The position numbers and the translations under genes are program-made. A model generated the notes under the pieces. It was not told the DNA's origin and did no database searches. It saw nothing but the letters and a program-made list of their open reading frames with translations. Positions 1 through 6,504 of a DNA stretch of 16,167 nucleotides are shown here, piece by piece; within the stretch, counting starts at the first letter, position 1, and each line of letters starts with the position of its first letter. This DNA is from Lachnospiraceae bacterium (lineage in GTDB: Bacteria > Bacillota > Clostridia > Lachnospirales > Lachnospiraceae), in assembly GCA_004558185.1 (NCBI GenBank), contig SFDP01000054.1, positions 1-16,167 on the forward strand, written 5' to 3'.

Positions 1-2
1 TG

Positions 3-86
3 CTTTCAAATCTCGCCCCGAATTATAGAGTCCCAGCTACTGTATTAGGTGTAAAATTGTTATTAGAACTTGATAATGAGAAGTGA
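3..86 (+). CDS. 3' end of an upstream gene (partial, unrecognised)
   Basis: An open frame enters from the left edge and stops at TGA 84-86, giving a 27-residue tail that begins LSNLAPNYRVPATVLG and ends in ELDNEK. The other two forward frames have stops within the first 50 bases, and the residue mix looks like ordinary coding sequence. The pattern of a polar turn followed by VPATVLGVKLLLEL resembles the last helices of ImmA/IrrE-type metallopeptidases, but 27 residues are too few to assign a family. It is in the same direction as everything downstream, and 308 bases separate it from the next gene. Confidence 0.4.
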   Translation, partial: LSNLAPNYRVPATVLGVKLLLELDNEK

Positions 87-139
87 AACTTTCAGTTTGT
101 AGAGCTACATAGAAAATGCAGAGTAGTTACCATACGTAA

Positions 140-173
140 AAAACTAATAAAATTACATATAAAACTAACAAAA
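140..173 (+). repeat. Two direct repeats AAAACTAAYAAAA, 21 bp apart
   Basis: AAAACTAATAAAA at 140-152 and AAAACTAACAAAA at 161-173 differ at one base and are offset by 21 bp, two helical turns, so they lie on the same DNA face. A third partial match (GACTAAT, 174-180) follows directly. They sit about 36 bp upstream of the putative -10 element, where a protein-binding site or AT-rich upstream promoter element would be expected. A binding function is inference. Confidence 0.5.
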
Positions 174-208
174 GACTAATATTCTGCCTCTTTTTTTCGG
201 TTTTAGGG

Positions 209-217
209 TGTGATAAT
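209..217 (+). promoter_or_regulatory. Putative extended -10 promoter
   Basis: TG at 209-210, one base, then GATAAT at 212-217 gives an extended -10 element with five of six matches to TATAAT. The region 17 bp upstream is a T-tract and not a convincing -35 box, which extended -10 promoters can tolerate. A start near 224 would give a leader of about 170 nt before the ATG at 395. It is the only reasonable promoter I see in the window. Confidence 0.4.
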
Positions 218-224
218 ATTATCA
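211..224 (+). promoter_or_regulatory. 14-bp perfect palindrome, candidate operator
   Basis: TGATAATATTATCA reads the same on both strands over all 14 bases and directly overlaps the putative -10 element. A dimeric repressor bound here would block RNA polymerase. No regulator gene is visible in the window, so the operator role is inferred from position and symmetry only. Confidence 0.45.
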
Positions 225-300
225 TAGACAAACGAGGCAAGAAACGGAGAAACAACAGCTCGTTTGTTTCTCTTTTGCAAAAGAATATGGGCAGTAAATC

Positions 301-344
301 AAGCGTCAGCTTATCACTGAAAGGTGGTGGGCCGGCGCTTTTTT
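301..344 (+). terminator. Intrinsic-terminator-like hairpin in the leader
   Basis: Arm 301-317 pairs with arm 324-340 at 16 of 17 positions (five G-U pairs, one A-C mismatch) around a 6-nt loop, and six T residues (339-344) close it. It lies between the putative promoter and the ArdA start, so it would either end upstream transcription or act as an attenuator for the downstream genes. Confidence 0.65.
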
Positions 345-394
345 GATGCCCGAAACCGGATGACGATTCGGGTGTAAATGAAGGAGGAAATGAG

Positions 395-2140
395 ATGGGT
401 TATGAATATGACCATGATTGTCCGTTTGAAGCCTTCATCACAAACCTTGGTAAGTACAACGAGGGAGAACTGGTTGGTGAATGGGTAAAGTTTCCTACCA
501 CATCAGAAGAACTGCAGAAAGTATTTGAAAGAATTGGAATCGGCTCCAAAGACGAGTTCGGTAATCCCTATGAAGAATGGTTCATCAGTGATTATGATTG
601 CTACGTCAGCGGGCTGTATGACAAACTTGGAGAATATGAAAGTCTGGATGAACTCAATTATCTGGCTTCCAAATTACAGGAGCTGGACAATCATGAGTAT
701 GAGCATTTTCAGGCAGCCATGCAGATCAGTGATTATACAGGCAACGTAAAAGATGTAATCAATCTTATCGACAATCTGGATAAATATGATGTTTATCCGG
801 GTGTTGAGGATGAAGCAGATCTTGGAAGGTATTATGTCTATGAATTAGGGATGATGCAGGTTCCGGAACATCTGCAAGATTACATTGATTATGAGGCAAT
901 CGGCAGGGACGTTTCCATTAACGAAAGCGGACAGTTTACAACTTATGGATATGTGAGAGATACACAGGAATCTTTTACAGAATATTACGATGGTGACCGT
1001 GAGAACATTCCCGATGAGTACAGGGTAATGAATTTTCAAGGTTCTAATGAGAAAGAGAGGAAAACGATGGATTACGAAACATTCAAGCAGGAGTTTGCTG
1101 AGGACATTAAGCAGAATTTTTATGAAAGAGGATACGGAGAGGTAACAGTGAACTTCAATGAAGTAGAGAAAGCAAATCAGAAATACGAGGCAATGTCAGT
1201 TGTGGCGGAAGGAAGTAATGTGGGAGTCAACTTCAATTTGGAGCAGGCTTTTGCAGCTTATGAGAACTCCGGTGACTATCAGGGAGTTGTTGCCAGTGCA
1301 GCAAATGTGATTGCTGAGGGTCTTGATAATGCACCTGCAGTTGATGTAAGTGCTCTTGTGAATTACGATGCAATGAAAGACAAACTTTCTATTGAGGTGA
1401 TCTCAGCAGAAACGAATGAGGATTTACTTTCGAAGATTCCACATGACCGTATTGAAGATCTTGCAGTGGTTTACAGATTTGTACTGGAAAGTAATGAAAA
1501 CGGTAGATCTTCCATCCTTGTATCAAATGATTTGATTGAGAGAATGGGAATTACCCCAGAGCAGCTTAAGGCAGATGCATTGGAAAATGCACCGGAGATC
1601 AGACCGGCAGTAATTCAGGGAATGAATGAAGTCATGAGAGAAATGATGGGTCCGGAAGTATTTGAAATGATGGGAATTTCTGAACAGACAGAAGAGATGA
1701 TGTATGTTGCAACGGTTCCCGATAAGAATTCCGGCGCAGGTGTTCTTGCGTATCAGGATTTCATGGATCAGGCAGCTGAAAAGATCGGCGGAGACTTCTT
1801 TATTCTCCCTTCGTCGATTCATGAAATTTTGTTAGTACCTGATGATGGACAAAAGGGGGCAGATGAGCTGAGAGCTATGGTTATGGACGTCAATGCTACC
1901 CAGGTAAGTCCGGAAGAAAAGCTTACTGATAATGTTTATCATTATGATTCCAAGGAACATATCTTTGAGCTTGCTGAGAAATTCGAGGCAAGACAGCAGG
2001 AAAAGGAAGCTGCTGTTGAGAAAGAAGAAAAAGGTTCCGTGTTAAAGGATCTCAAGGATAAGCAGAAAGAAGCAGCAAAGGCTCCGGCAAAGGAAACTGT
2101 TGAGAAAGCAGCAAAAGCAAAGGGTGGAGAAGCCCTGTAA
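395..2140 (+). CDS. Antirestriction protein ArdA fused to a DUF5688 domain
   Basis: 581 aa. Residues 1 to about 215 match the ArdA family: acidic, with the family-typical opening (GELVGEWVKFP near residue 25) and many D/E residues. Known ArdA proteins mimic DNA and inhibit type I restriction enzymes, protecting DNA entering a new host. Residues 225 to about 530 look like a DUF5688 protein, a family of unknown function common in these elements; the last 50 residues are a K/E/A-rich tail, probably helical. The start has a strong RBS (AAGGAGG, 381-387, 7-nt spacing). Odd point: ArdA is normally a separate protein of roughly 160-230 aa. The junction here (residues about 217-225) carries an RBS-like AGAGAGG (1054-1060) six bases before an in-frame ATG at 1067, so DUF5688 may also be made separately (357 aa). 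The domain calls are from memory of the families. Confidence 0.85.
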   Translation: MGYEYDHDCPFEAFITNLGKYNEGELVGEWVKFPTTSEELQKVFERIGIGSKDEFGNPYEEWFISDYDCYVSGLYDKLGEYESLDELNYLASKLQELDNHEYEHFQAAMQISDYTGNVKDVINLIDNLDKYDVYPGVEDEADLGRYYVYELGMMQVPEHLQDYIDYEAIGRDVSINESGQFTTYGYVRDTQESFTEYYDGDRENIPDEYRVMNFQGSNEKERKTMDYETFKQEFAEDIKQNFYERGYGEVTVNFNEVEKANQKYEAMSVVAEGSNVGVNFNLEQAFAAYENSGDYQGVVASAANVIAEGLDNAPAVDVSALVNYDAMKDKLSIEVISAETNEDLLSKIPHDRIEDLAVVYRFVLESNENGRSSILVSNDLIERMGITPEQLKADALENAPEIRPAVIQGMNEVMREMMGPEVFEMMGISEQTEEMMYVATVPDKNSGAGVLAYQDFMDQAAEKIGGDFFILPSSIHEILLVPDDGQKGADELRAMVMDVNATQVSPEEKLTDNVYHYDSKEHIFELAEKFEARQQEKEAAVEKEEKGSVLKDLKDKQKEAAKAPAKETVEKAAKAKGGEAL

Positions 2141-2155
2141 GAAAAATGTCGAACT

Positions 2156-2196
2156 GTGTCAGCCTGTGGCGATGGCCATAGGTCTGGCACTTTTTT
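2156..2196 (+). terminator. Strong intrinsic terminator after ardA-DUF5688
   Basis: Left arm 2156-2170 pairs with right arm 2175-2190 over 15 pairs (two G-U) with a single bulged T at 2183 and a GATG loop, followed by six T residues (2191-2196). It begins 15 bases after the stop codon. It is one of the best terminators in the window, yet the next gene starts only 24 bases later on the same strand. Confidence 0.85.
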
Positions 2197-2219
2197 GATG
2201 GAAAGGAATGTGAAATACA

Positions 2220-2408
2220 ATGGCAGAAGCATATAAGAACAGACCGAAAAAAAGTTACAGCGGAATTGGAGGAAGACCACCGGTCAGCCATCCACAAAAT
2301 TGCAGGCATGAGTGTCCTTACGGTCATGACAAGGCCTTTTGTTTTCCCTGTTATAAGAAGCTGATGGAAGAAATGAGAAGCAAAAAGGGAGCAAAAAATG
2401 ACGTTTGA
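2220..2408 (+). CDS. Small Cys-rich protein, putative zinc-binding
   Basis: 62 aa. The centre holds a CxxxC pair (NCRHEC, residues 27-32) and a CxxC pair (FCFPC) about a dozen residues later, with histidines between, an arrangement that could bind one zinc ion. The N-terminus is basic and proline/glycine-rich. I do not recognise a named family. The RBS is modest (AAAGGA at 2202-2207). Its last 11 bases overlap the repA start, so the two are translationally coupled, which suggests a role linked to replication or its control. Zinc binding is inferred from spacing only. Confidence 0.7.
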   Translation: MAEAYKNRPKKSYSGIGGRPPVSHPQNCRHECPYGHDKAFCFPCYKKLMEEMRSKKGAKNDV

Positions 2409-3255
2409 TTATTTTTATGAAGAACAGTCCCAGCAGTTTGCATTTTACCGGATTCCAAAGGTGCTTTTCACAGACAACCGGTTTCAGAAGATTTCCACGG
2501 AAGGAAAGGTTTTGTATGGATTGCTGCTGGACAGGGTTTCTTTGTCCAGGGAAAATGGGTGGATTGATGAAGAGGGAAGAGTGTATATCATTTTTACCCT
2601 GAATGCTATCCGTCAGGCAATGAACTGTGCAGAAAAATCAGCAATCAAGTATCTGACAGAACTGGAAGATTTTGGTCTGATTGAGAGAATCCGTCAGGGG
2701 CTGGGCAAACCGGCTATCATTTATGTGAAGAATTTTATAGACCAGTATAATTTACAGGTCAAGACCTGTAATAATTCCAGTTCAGGACCTGTAGAAGTTC
2801 CAGTTCAGGACCAGTACAATTTACAGCCTAATTATACTAATAACAATAATACTGATTTTAATAATACTAATCCTATCTTATCCGGTGATGAGGAGAGGAT
2901 GGGATATGAGATGTTTCTTAAAGATCAGCTCGATGTAGAAATATTGAAACAGGAGTATCCGCATGACAGGGAAATGATAGATGGCATTCTGGAACTGATT
3001 CTTGATGTACTGTGTTCTAAAAGAAAAATGATCCGTATTGCAGGAGATGATAAACCGGTCAATGTGGTTAAGGGACGATTTATGAAACTTACCATAGAGC
3101 ATATCCGCTATGTGATGACCTGTTTACAGGAGAACACCACGAAAATCAGGAGTATCAAGCAGTATATGCTTGCTGCATTGTATAACGCACCTTCTACCAT
3201 TGACGGATATTACCGTGCAGAAGTGAATCACGATATGGCAACAGGAATAATATGA
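2398..3255 (+). CDS. repA: RepA_N-type replication initiator
   Basis: 285 aa. Residues 1 to about 114 match the N-terminal winged-helix domain of the RepA_N family (replication initiator protein A): FYRIPKVLF, then a TEGKVLYGLLLDR helix, a strand pair with GWIDEEGRVYI, and a recognition helix around NAIRQAMNCAEKSAIKYL. Residues 115 to about 160 are a polar, Asn-rich linker. The C-terminal part (about 165-285) is helical and resembles the DUF6017 region often found on such proteins. RepA_N proteins start theta replication of plasmids and of some excised integrative elements. RBS AAGGGA lies at 2385-2390. The linker DNA carries four 23-bp tandem iterons, so the gene may contain its own origin, as known for RepA_N plasmids such as pAD1. 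Confidence 0.87.
   Translation: MTFDYFYEEQSQQFAFYRIPKVLFTDNRFQKISTEGKVLYGLLLDRVSLSRENGWIDEEGRVYIIFTLNAIRQAMNCAEKSAIKYLTELEDFGLIERIRQGLGKPAIIYVKNFIDQYNLQVKTCNNSSSGPVEVPVQDQYNLQPNYTNNNNTDFNNTNPILSGDEERMGYEMFLKDQLDVEILKQEYPHDREMIDGILELILDVLCSKRKMIRIAGDDKPVNVVKGRFMKLTIEHIRYVMTCLQENTTKIRSIKQYMLAALYNAPSTIDGYYRAEVNHDMATGII
2740..2831 (+). repeat. Four tandem 23-bp iterons inside repA (candidate origin)
   Basis: The repeats start at 2740, 2763, 2786 and 2809 and are exactly adjacent. Fourteen of 23 positions are invariant, core GACCnGTAnnAnTTnCAG. Copies 2 and 3 match at 20/23 and copies 1 and 4 at 19/23. The 23-bp period is not a multiple of three, so successive copies are read in different frames, and copies 1 and 4 (69 bp apart, same frame) both encode DQYNLQ. 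The repetition is therefore maintained as DNA and not as protein. A 9-bp inverted repeat, TTACAGGTC / GACCTGTAA (2752-2771), spans the first junction. Tandem iterons bound by the Rep protein are the hallmark of theta origins. Confidence 0.85.
2829..2870 (+). other. AT-rich tract beside the iterons (candidate unwinding element)
   Basis: Only five of these 42 bases are G or C, far below the surrounding gene. The tract begins where the iterons end, and ATAATACT occurs twice in it (from 2846 and 2861). It encodes an Asn/Thr-rich linker in RepA. Iterons next to an AT-rich segment is the usual origin layout, in which the DNA melts at the AT-rich side. The unwinding role is inferred from composition and position. 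Confidence 0.5.
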
Positions 3256-3270
3256 GGAGATGATTGAAAG

Positions 3271-3687
3271 ATGGATATGGAAAAAATCTTAACCTATGTT
3301 GAGAATATTGCAGAGAACCTGGAAGGGCTGATTAACGCACTTGGATGTGACAGGATTCCTTCCGAGGGTGCCATTTATGTAGATGGCAAACAGAATGTAA
3401 ATTATGTCAGTACAGAGGAAGCTATGGATATACTTGACAGTTTCGGTAACAGAAGCTCTTCTGAGATAATCGGAAAATCTGATTATATTCTGATCTATGA
3501 TGCAGACAAGAAGCTTGTCATCAACGGGGAAGCCTATCTTCCTTCGGGGTATATGGTCATGAAATCAAGCAATGGACTTCGTGCCCTTGATGAAGAGGAT
3601 ATCAGAAAGGTTATTTCCGAACTTGGAAGCAGAATGACAACCCTTGCTATTGGGGAATACAGAATCCAGGCATACCGGCTGGGATAG
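3271..3687 (+). CDS. Unrecognised 138-aa protein in the repA operon
   Basis: I do not recognise a family. The sequence is soluble and acidic, with no membrane segment, no signal peptide and no obvious catalytic motif. The first 25 residues are a likely helix (ILTYVENIAENLEGLINAL), and the middle alternates short strands and turns (SDYILIYDADKKLVING). It begins 15 bases after the repA stop, with RBS GAGGAGA at 3254-3260; a second ATG two codons later (3277) is possible. The next gene starts 10 bases after its stop, so it belongs to the repA operon and may help control replication or transfer. Confidence 0.75.
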   Translation: MDMEKILTYVENIAENLEGLINALGCDRIPSEGAIYVDGKQNVNYVSTEEAMDILDSFGNRSSSEIIGKSDYILIYDADKKLVINGEAYLPSGYMVMKSSNGLRALDEEDIRKVISELGSRMTTLAIGEYRIQAYRLG

Positions 3688-3697
3688 GAGGCAGCTT

Positions 3698-4045
3698 ATG
3701 AATAACAAACCATGGGCTTATGTAACATCTGCCTGGAGCACAGACAGAACCAAAGCCAGAAGATCTGCAAAGAGGTATTGCAGAAAATTATATGAAGCAG
3801 GCTACACACCAATCTGTCCGCTTTTGTCATTACCGGAGGTAATTGATGTCAGTAACGCAGATGAGTACAAGGATTATATGGATATGTCGGAAGACATGTT
3901 GAGAAGATCCCGAATTCTCGTGGTTTGTGGTTCAGCAGTCAATGAAACGGTGCTCACGGATATTGCGATAGCAAACCGGTTTCATGTGGCATCGTCCACA
4001 ATGAGGGGAGTCCTTGGTGTGGATAAGAATAAAAAAGATAAGTAA
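3698..4045 (+). CDS. DUF7768 (nucleoside deoxyribosyltransferase-like) protein
   Basis: 115 aa. It resembles the small DUF7768 family: an N-terminal AYVTSAWS strand, then a long helix, ARRSAKRYCRKLYEAGYTPICPLL, a DYMDMSEDMLRRSRILVVCG core, and an AVNETVLTDIAIA helix. The fold is related to nucleoside 2-deoxyribosyltransferases, which swap bases on deoxynucleosides; activity for this family is not established as far as I know. I chose ATG 3698 over an upstream in-frame start because a perfect AGGAGG (3686-3691) lies six bases before it and overlaps the stop of the previous gene. A terminator hairpin follows, closing the repA block. Confidence 0.75.
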   Translation: MNNKPWAYVTSAWSTDRTKARRSAKRYCRKLYEAGYTPICPLLSLPEVIDVSNADEYKDYMDMSEDMLRRSRILVVCGSAVNETVLTDIAIANRFHVASSTMRGVLGVDKNKKDK

Positions 4046-4055
4046 CTTTGTGGAT

Positions 4056-4077
4056 ACAGCCTTGGGGCTGTTTTTTT
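4056..4077 (+). terminator. Intrinsic terminator closing the repA block
   Basis: ACAGCC (4056-4061) pairs perfectly with GGCTGT (4066-4071) around a TTGG loop, followed by an unbroken T-run through 4077. It starts 10 bases after the DUF7768 stop codon. Compact GC stem plus seven Ts is a textbook intrinsic terminator. Confidence 0.85.
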
Positions 4078-4092
4078 CGCGGGTAGCGATGA

Positions 4093-4153
4093 AAATGCAT
4101 TGCTTGCAAATGTATTTGAGGCGCACCGCGTCAGACTGGAACTTGTTTCAGTC
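4093..4153 (+). other. Two further hairpins before the pcfB-like gene
   Basis: Arm 4093-4101 pairs with 4109-4117 over nine positions, with a further GC/GC pair inside, and arm 4134-4142 pairs with 4145-4153 over nine positions. Neither is followed by a T-run. The second ends five bases before the GGAAGG ribosome-binding sequence of the next gene, so it could limit or position ribosome access. Confidence 0.45.
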
Positions 4154-4166
4154 ATGATGGAAGGGA

Positions 4167-4700
4167 GTGAGAAAACTGGTCCATGAAGAGATTGACAGGG
4201 AGATTGCAGACAAATCCGTGCATCTTGCATACAGGTTTGTCGGAAAGCCGACAGCAAAGGCATTTTTGAAAGCTCTCAGCATATTTCCGGGAATGCCGGC
4301 AAAGGCGGTCGGAAAGAAAATTGTACATGGGATTGGGCAAAAAATACATCCAACAGAAGGGAAACAGTCGATAAAGACACTGATCCGTCAGGGACAGGGT
4401 GTTTCCAGTATTCCTCTGGCAGATGAGGGAATGAAAGACTTCCAGAAGATTGCCAGAAAATATGGAGTTGATTTTGCAATAGTGAAGGATAAGAATCAGA
4501 ATCCACCTATCTATACTGTTTTCTTCAAAGCAAAGGACATGGATGCAATCACAAGAATCTTGCAGGATTATTCAGCAAAACAGGTCAAGAAAGCTTCTGT
4601 AGAGAAGACCAGTGTTTTGGAGAAACTGAAAAAATTCAAGGAGATTGTTGCAGCAATTCCAAGAAAGGTAGCAGAAAAGAAAAAGGAGAGGTCGCGATGA
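4167..4700 (+). CDS. PcfB / DUF3801 family conjugation protein
   Basis: 177 aa. It resembles the PcfB/DUF3801 family, which is almost always found directly before VirD4-like coupling proteins. In pCF10, PcfB interacts with the relaxase and coupling protein and helps deliver DNA to the channel. Visible features: an N-terminal helix (EEIDREIADKSVHLAYRFV), the motif QGVSSIPLADEGMKDFQKIARKYGV near residues 75-100, and a Lys-rich C-terminal tail. The start is uncertain. GTG 4167 is the only usual start in frame after the TGA at 4155-4157, but its GGAAGG is only two bases upstream. Its stop overlaps the virD4 ATG by four bases (ATGA), indicating coupled translation. Confidence 0.8.
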   Translation: MRKLVHEEIDREIADKSVHLAYRFVGKPTAKAFLKALSIFPGMPAKAVGKKIVHGIGQKIHPTEGKQSIKTLIRQGQGVSSIPLADEGMKDFQKIARKYGVDFAIVKDKNQNPPIYTVFFKAKDMDAITRILQDYSAKQVKKASVEKTSVLEKLKKFKEIVAAIPRKVAEKKKERSR

Positions 4701-6457
4701 ATACAAAAAAGTTAAAAAAGCTGCTGATCCTGAATGTTCCGTATATTCTCGTGGGATTGCTGGCAACTAATGTGGGTGAGGCATGGAGGATAGCTTCCGG
4801 ATTAAATGCATCAGAGAAAGTTCAGAGCATTGTGCTGGATGGTACATTTGCTACTGCTTTTTCCAATCCCATGCCGAGTTTTCATCCTATGGATTTACTG
4901 GTGGGTATTGCCTGTGGGGCAGCACTCAGACTGGCAGTATATCTGAAAGGAAAGAATGCAAAGAAATTCAGGCACAATGAGGAGTATGGCTCTGCCAGGT
5001 GGGGAAAACATGCGGACATAGAGCCATTTGAGGATTCTGTATTTGCAAATAATGTGATTTTGTCCCAGACAGAGCGGATCACCATGAGCAGCAGACCGAA
5101 GATTCCAAAGTATGCCAGAAATAAAAATGTTCTGGTCGTTGGTGGTTCCGGATCAGGTAAGACAAGATTTTTCATTAAGCCAAATCTTTTGCAGATGCAC
5201 TCGTCTTATGTTGTCACTGATCCTAAGGGTGGTCTTGTTAATGAAGTAGGTAATGCCCTGTATAAGAACGGGTACCGGATGAAGGTATTCAATACCATTA
5301 ATTTTACAAAATCAATGCACTATAATCCATTCGCCTATCTCCATTCTGAGAAGGATATTCTAAAACTGGTGACAACACTGATTGCCAACACAAAAGGGGA
5401 GAGTAAAGGCGGAGATGATTTCTGGCTGAAAGCGGAGACACTGCTTTACACCGCATTGATTGGATATATCCATTATGAGGCTCCGGAAGAGGAGCAGAAT
5501 TTCTCAACACTGCTTGAAATGATCAATGCAATGGAAGTCCGTGAGGATGATGAGGAATTTAAGAATCCGGTGGATATGATGTTTGATGAACTGGCAGAAC
5601 AGAATCCGGATCATTTTGCGGTGAGACAGTATGCCAAGTACAAGCTGGCGGCCGGAAAGACGGCAAAATCTATCCTGGTATCCTGTGGTGCGAGACTTGC
5701 ACCTTTTGATATCAAGGAACTCAGAGACCTGACATCTTATGACGAACTTGAACTTGATACTTTGGGAGATGAGAAGACAGCACTGTTTCTGATTATGTCG
5801 GATACAGACGGAACCTTCAATTTCCTGATTTCCATGATTTACACTCAGATGTTCAATCTCCTTTGTGAGAAAGCAGATGATGTGTATGGGGGAAGACTTC
5901 CGGTACATGTAAGATGCCTGATCGATGAGGCGGCAAACATCGGGCAGATCCCGAATCTGGAGAAGCTGGTTGCGACCATACGAAGCCGTGAAATATCGGC
6001 ATGTCTGGTATTGCAGGCAAAGTCGCAGCTGAAAGCAATTTACAAGGATAATGCTGATACGATAATCGGCAATATGGATTCGCAGATTTTCCTTGGTGGT
6101 ACGGAACAAACCACTTTGAAGGATCTAAATACAATCCTGGGAAAAGAAACCATTGATATGTACAATACGGGACAGTCAAAAGGCTCCCAGGAAAGCTACA
6201 GCACGAATTACCAGAAGCTTGGTAAGGATTTGATGACAATGGATGAACTGGCAGTCATGGATGGCTCGAAATGTATCGTGCAGGTCCGTGGTGTAAGACC
6301 TTTTCTATCCGATAAGTATGATCTGACACAGCATCCGAATTATAAGCTGACAGCAGATTATGACAAGAAGAACTACTTCGATGTAGTGAAATTCTTGAAC
6401 CACAACTTAATACTGAAAGCAGATGACGAATATCAGGTCATCGACGTAACTGAGTAA
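4697..6457 (+). CDS. VirD4-like type IV coupling ATPase (CD1115 family)
   Basis: 586 aa. Coupling proteins bring the relaxase-DNA complex to the secretion channel and use ATP hydrolysis. The N-terminus has two membrane segments (residues about 10-27 and 63-83). The motor domain follows: Walker A VVGGSGSGKT at 147-156, a TDPKGGL motif at 174-180, and Walker B with RCLIDEAANIG at 406-416. The stretch ATIRSREISACLVLQAKSQL (about 426-445) is typical of TraG/VirD4 proteins. RBS AAAAGGAG (4681-4688) lies at the end of the pcfB-like gene, with the 4-base overlap. Length and motif order fit the family, and nothing looks truncated. Confidence 0.95.
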   Translation: MNTKKLKKLLILNVPYILVGLLATNVGEAWRIASGLNASEKVQSIVLDGTFATAFSNPMPSFHPMDLLVGIACGAALRLAVYLKGKNAKKFRHNEEYGSARWGKHADIEPFEDSVFANNVILSQTERITMSSRPKIPKYARNKNVLVVGGSGSGKTRFFIKPNLLQMHSSYVVTDPKGGLVNEVGNALYKNGYRMKVFNTINFTKSMHYNPFAYLHSEKDILKLVTTLIANTKGESKGGDDFWLKAETLLYTALIGYIHYEAPEEEQNFSTLLEMINAMEVREDDEEFKNPVDMMFDELAEQNPDHFAVRQYAKYKLAAGKTAKSILVSCGARLAPFDIKELRDLTSYDELELDTLGDEKTALFLIMSDTDGTFNFLISMIYTQMFNLLCEKADDVYGGRLPVHVRCLIDEAANIGQIPNLEKLVATIRSREISACLVLQAKSQLKAIYKDNADTIIGNMDSQIFLGGTEQTTLKDLNTILGKETIDMYNTGQSKGSQESYSTNYQKLGKDLMTMDELAVMDGSKCIVQVRGVRPFLSDKYDLTQHPNYKLTADYDKKNYFDVVKFLNHNLILKADDEYQVIDVTE

Positions 6458-6504
6458 AGAGCTCTTTCCATCCGGCAATAAAGGTCGGGCGGCAGGAGCT
6501 TTTT
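6456..6504 (+). terminator. Long terminator-like hairpin after virD4
   Basis: The stem pairs 6456-6474 with 6486-6504, including AGCTC/GAGCT and TCCG/CGGG segments, interrupted by two mismatches. The right arm ends in TTTTT. It begins within the virD4 stop codon. It is weaker than the other terminators because the T-run is also part of the stem. Confidence 0.6.

Larger units (their letters stand above)
87..394 (+). other. Gene-free regulatory leader before the ardA-like gene
   Basis: No plausible gene lies in these 308 bases. The left part (about 87-225) is AT-rich and holds 21-bp-spaced direct repeats and a putative promoter with an overlapping palindrome. The right part (about 230-375) is dense in inverted repeats: a 9-bp stem pairing 247-255 with 264-272, a 12-bp palindrome at 272-283, a terminator-like hairpin at 301-344, and a 6-bp stem pairing 349-354 with 367-372. 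A strong RBS, AAGGAGG at 381-387, precedes the ATG at 395. This looks like a structured 5' leader for the first gene of the transfer region. Confidence 0.7.

Noticed and set aside
2740..2831. CRISPR array
   Set aside because: The four 23-bp repeats are directly adjacent without spacers and lie within a coding gene; iterons explain them.
5504..6109. 201-codon open frame on the minus strand
   Set aside because: It lies fully opposite the conserved motor domain of the VirD4 gene, has no ribosome site and encodes a His/Cys/Arg-rich non-protein-like sequence; it is a shadow of the sense gene.
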